From Tiliqua scincoides (taxonomy: Eukaryota > Chordata > Lepidosauria > Squamata > Scincidae): 64,000 bases of DNA. The first letter of the stretch is position 1, and each line of letters starts with the position of its first letter. The translations under genes and the position numbers were made by a program. Positions 61,216 to 64,000 of this stretch are shown here, in pieces. The DNA is taken from positions 23,352,284 through 23,416,283 of the forward strand of contig NC_089830.1 of assembly GCF_035046505.1 (NCBI RefSeq). Direction: 5' to 3'. A model generated the notes under the pieces. That model saw nothing but the letters and a program-made list of their open reading frames with translations, was not told the origin of the DNA and did no database searches.

Positions 61216-61686
61216 CTAGTGGCCATCACTAACAAGCAAATATAGGTACCATGTTTTCAGTGAATGTTGGGTGAATACTTTAGAAAATGCGGGGAAATAT
61301 TTGACCCCAGAACTGGCCCCGGGGAAAATTTTTTGAGAACCAATTCCTTTCGGTTTTGGTTCCACTGTGGTCATGTGCAGAGTGTGATTTTGCTTGCCTC
61401 TGGGGGTATTTTGGGGCTTACTACAGCTCAGCTGCCCATGCTGACAAGCATAAAACCTGCATCAGCACAGTGAACAGCTTTGGTAGATCATGTAACTACA
61501 GCTGCCCCTATTCATCTCGGAATGGAAAGAACTTAATGTGGCTCAGGGTTGAACTCCAAAACCACCCTGTTTAGACAGTGAGGGCATGCAAGCCTTCCAG
61601 TTACACAGAGTTCTTCTTCAGGCCCTACAGCTAATGCCCAGCTATATGAATAGCAAAGGTGGTTATTTAGTTAGTTAGCTGGTTAG
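61216..61686. other. Unassigned DNA with a cysteine-rich open frame
   Basis: A frame at 61356-61574 reads WSCAECDFACLWGYFGAYYS and further cysteines. I see no family match or splice sites and do not call a gene. Confidence 0.3.
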
Positions 61687-62115
61687 TTAGATTTCTATAC
61701 CGTTTTTCTAAAAACCCAAAGCAGCGTACAACAAGACCTAAACACAAAGAGATAAAAACAACGGGAGAAAATAATAAAATAAAAACCATTAAAACAACTG
61801 AAAAACAACAACAATAAAAGAGCAGATTGGCATGCAAAATAGTGTAAAGAACCATAAAAGTTAAGAAGGGGGTCCCTAGGGAGTACCTCCTTCCCCAAAG
61901 ACCAGGCAAAACAGATGGGCCTTCAAACCTCCCCCAGAAACCATATACTAAGGACGCTGCCTTCAGATCTTCTGGCAGCTGGCTCCAGAGGCTTGGTGCT
62001 AAAAACTGAGAAGGTTCTACACTTTGCCACCATCTCCCTGGCTTCAGATGGTGACAGGATCCTAAGAAGGGCCTTCTCTGATGACCGCAGCAGGGGATGT
62101 GTAGGAATATAAGGG
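61687..62115. repeat. LINE-like interspersed repeat (L2-like end suspected)
   Basis: tttctataccgtttttctaa and caaagcagcgtacaacaag resemble the 'ataccgccc...gcggtgtacaac' end common in reptile L2-like repeats; further on, caggatcctaagaagggcct and tctgatgaccgcagcagggg belong to the same known unit. Assigned from memory of the pattern. Confidence 0.4.
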
Positions 62116-62775
62116 GGAATGTATATGGGGGTTATAAACTCAAATACACACTGTTGAAATTCCATCTAGACAGCCAAACCCATCAGACAGGTAGGTAAGT
62201 AGCCAAGGTAGAAGGAAGAGCCCTCTTGCAAGCATATCTATTGCCCTTGGAGACTGTTTGTTCCCACTGCCAGACACTGAAATGCAGCTGTCTCTGGTGT
62301 GGAGTGATGGCGTTCTTGCTGAATGCAGTGGAAATGTCAGCTGGTTGTATCCAAGAAGTCCTCCTGCCACAGCATCTGTGCTGGAGTGCTCTCCCCCGTC
62401 ATTTCAAACCCACTTTGGATCCCTTAATGCCAGCAAAGGAGGAACCTCACATGCTGGGAAGCCAAGTTCTCTGCCTTCTTTCGACAGGATACCTCCATGG
62501 AAAATGCCCAAATCCTCCAGGATGTTCAACAGATGATTCAGCAGTGTGGCTTCAAACTCGCTGAGTCAGACCTCAGCCAACGCCCCAAATCGGAGCAGTT
62601 AGGATGGGATGGAGCAGGACTGTGTGTCCATGCGCATTTTGGTTTAACAGTATTGCGCATTCATGAATTCAGTGGGCTACTAGTCTTGGCTCTGAACCAG
62701 CGGGTTTGCCACTGCGTGGGTGCCGAACAAGAAAACAAAGCTAATTCTGGCTGCCTGATGAGTGTGTGTCAGTCA
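62116..62775. other. Unassigned DNA
   Basis: An open frame from 62497 (MENAQILQDVQQMIQQCGFK) follows an acceptor-like ttctttcgacag, but I find no donor, family match or companion exon. Confidence 0.3.
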
Positions 62776-62779
62776 CCTA

Positions 62780-63005
62780 TTTTATTTTATTTCTTTATTT
62801 CACATTTTTATACCGCCCTTCCTCCAAGGAGCTCAGGGTGGTGTACACGGTTCTTTCCCTCCTTTATTCCTCAGAACAACCCTGTGAGGTAGGTGAGGCT
62901 GAAAGAGAAAGAGACCAGCCCCAGATCACCCAGGAAGCTTCCTGGCTGAGCGGGGATTTGAACCTGGATCTTCCAGGTACGACTCCCAAAACACTACTAC
63001 ACCAT
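62780..63005 (-). repeat. tRNA-derived SINE, complete
   Basis: Tail cacatttttataccgccctt, body ccctgtgaggtaggtgaggc, B-box region gggatttgaacctggatctt and head actacaccatcctgg in window orientation. Confidence 0.88.
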
Positions 63006-63086
63006 CCTGGTGAATATTGGTCGTATTCACACCTTTTAACTTTTGTCGGTGCACACCTTGTCAACTTTTGTCAGTGTATACACCTT

Positions 63087-63242
63087 AGGGCCCAATCCTA
63101 TTCAACTTTCCAGCACTGGTGCAGCTGCAATGCAGCCCCATGGCTAGGGAGCCTCTATAACTACCCTCCCAACACAGGAGGCAGCACACACTCTGTTGGC
63201 AGGGCTACACCAGGGCTGGAAAGTTGGATAGGATTTGACCCT
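63087..63242. repeat. MITE with TIR agggcccaatcctat, complete
   Basis: Ends agggcccaatcctattcaac and gttggataggatttgaccct; subterminal ttccagcactggtgcagct faces ccagggctggaaag. Length 156 bp. Confidence 0.8.
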
Positions 63243-64000
63243 TACTATGTTTTTGTTTTTTTTTAAAGAAAAATTACACACCAGAAAATACAGATACCAA
63301 CCTCTTATGTTTTAAGGTGACAGGGTAGCAGGCCAGTTTAAAAGGATGCTAAATTCAAATCCCCTTCATCACTATTTCAGTCTGATTATCCCTGAAGACG
63401 TGTGGGGAAGCACCACAGGCTAGAACTTCAGAGATGCTCCTCTTCCACTCCACCCCCACCTCTTCCTTTTCCAGTTCAAGACGCGGGAGAAGCAGAAGCC
63501 AGTACATCACCAAGTGAGCTGCTTCAGGTGCCAGGAGGACTTGGGTGGCTCTACTCAGTGCCTCAGTTCCTTTTCTGTAAAAGGAATAATAATAATAACA
63601 ACAACGAAAATGATGATTCATTTCGGAACGTTGGCATCATGAGGATGATTAAGACTGTCTGGCAAAGCCTTGCGCAAGTCCCCCCCACTCTTGTCTCTTG
63701 TGATGAATACTAAGCAGCTCCAGGCTAAACGTCAAGTTGACATCCCGGAACCATTTCTTGCCAGGCTGTCGTGGTGAATCCCCCTTGTTTGTTGTGTCAC
63801 GCCACCAGTGCCGTTTTCTCCACGTCCTCTCGGAGAACAATTGGGTGATTGCGCCCTTTCGGAAATCACAGGCTTCGATCCAATAGACAGGTCCCATAAT
63901 TTTGTAGATGCATGAGAATGTGCTTGGTTGCTCAGGAGGGAAATAACTCTTTGCACATGCTCAGGGGCACCCTGTCTCCCACGCAACAGCTGACCACAAG
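63243..64000. other. Unassigned DNA to the window end
   Basis: A short (ATA/ACA)n-type run lies at 63585-63610. No exon or known repeat recognised. Confidence 0.3.

Overview
This is nuclear DNA from a vertebrate, almost certainly a squamate reptile (lizard or snake). The window is dense in squamate-type repeats: CR1 3' ends with a TTCTTATG octamer tail, a Rex1 LINE, tRNA-derived SINEs, 5S-rRNA-derived SINEs, hAT-type DNA elements and a short self-complementary repeat. Coding DNA is sparse and split by introns. Species cannot be told from the sequence.

Layout. From 1 to 11.5 kb lies a conserved microRNA cluster on the + strand: mir-99b (1.86 kb), let-7e (3.51 kb) and mir-125a (11.38 kb), with a CpG-rich, promoter-like stretch at 6.8-7.4 kb. 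From 20.4 to 34.2 kb lies SPACA6 (+), a sperm membrane protein needed for gamete fusion. I could assemble nine coding exons with compatible phases, giving 319 residues. From about 36.1 to 53.5 kb lies a BTG/TOB-family gene (+) of the BTG3/BTG4 type. It has four coding exons encoding 250 residues, a probable non-coding first exon in the GC-rich stretch at 36.1-36.4 kb, and a 1.2 kb 3'UTR with a polyadenylation signal. From 53.6 to 64 kb I see repeats and unassigned DNA only, plus one weak Ig-like exon fossil.

Context. In mammals the mir-99b/let-7e/mir-125a cluster sits in the SPACA6 locus, so this is the orthologous region. Its two sister clusters in human lie on chromosomes 21 (mir-99a) and 11 (mir-100), which also carry BTG3 and BTG4. 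The BTG gene here is therefore probably a third, whole-genome-duplication-derived member of that group that I do not know from mammals. Its 3'UTR has a perfect let-7 8-mer site and two Pumilio sites, so the neighbouring microRNA could regulate it.

Mobile elements. The clearest system among the repeats is a SINE/LINE partnership. Four 5S-rRNA-derived SINE copies end in the same tail as three copies of a non-LTR retrotransposon whose C-terminal protein region is preserved, suggesting that this LINE mobilises the SINE. Other points are tandem CR1 3' ends with the same junction at two loci, a higher-order satellite beside the BTG promoter candidate, a 0.33 kb palindrome, and hAT elements with readable 8-bp target duplications.
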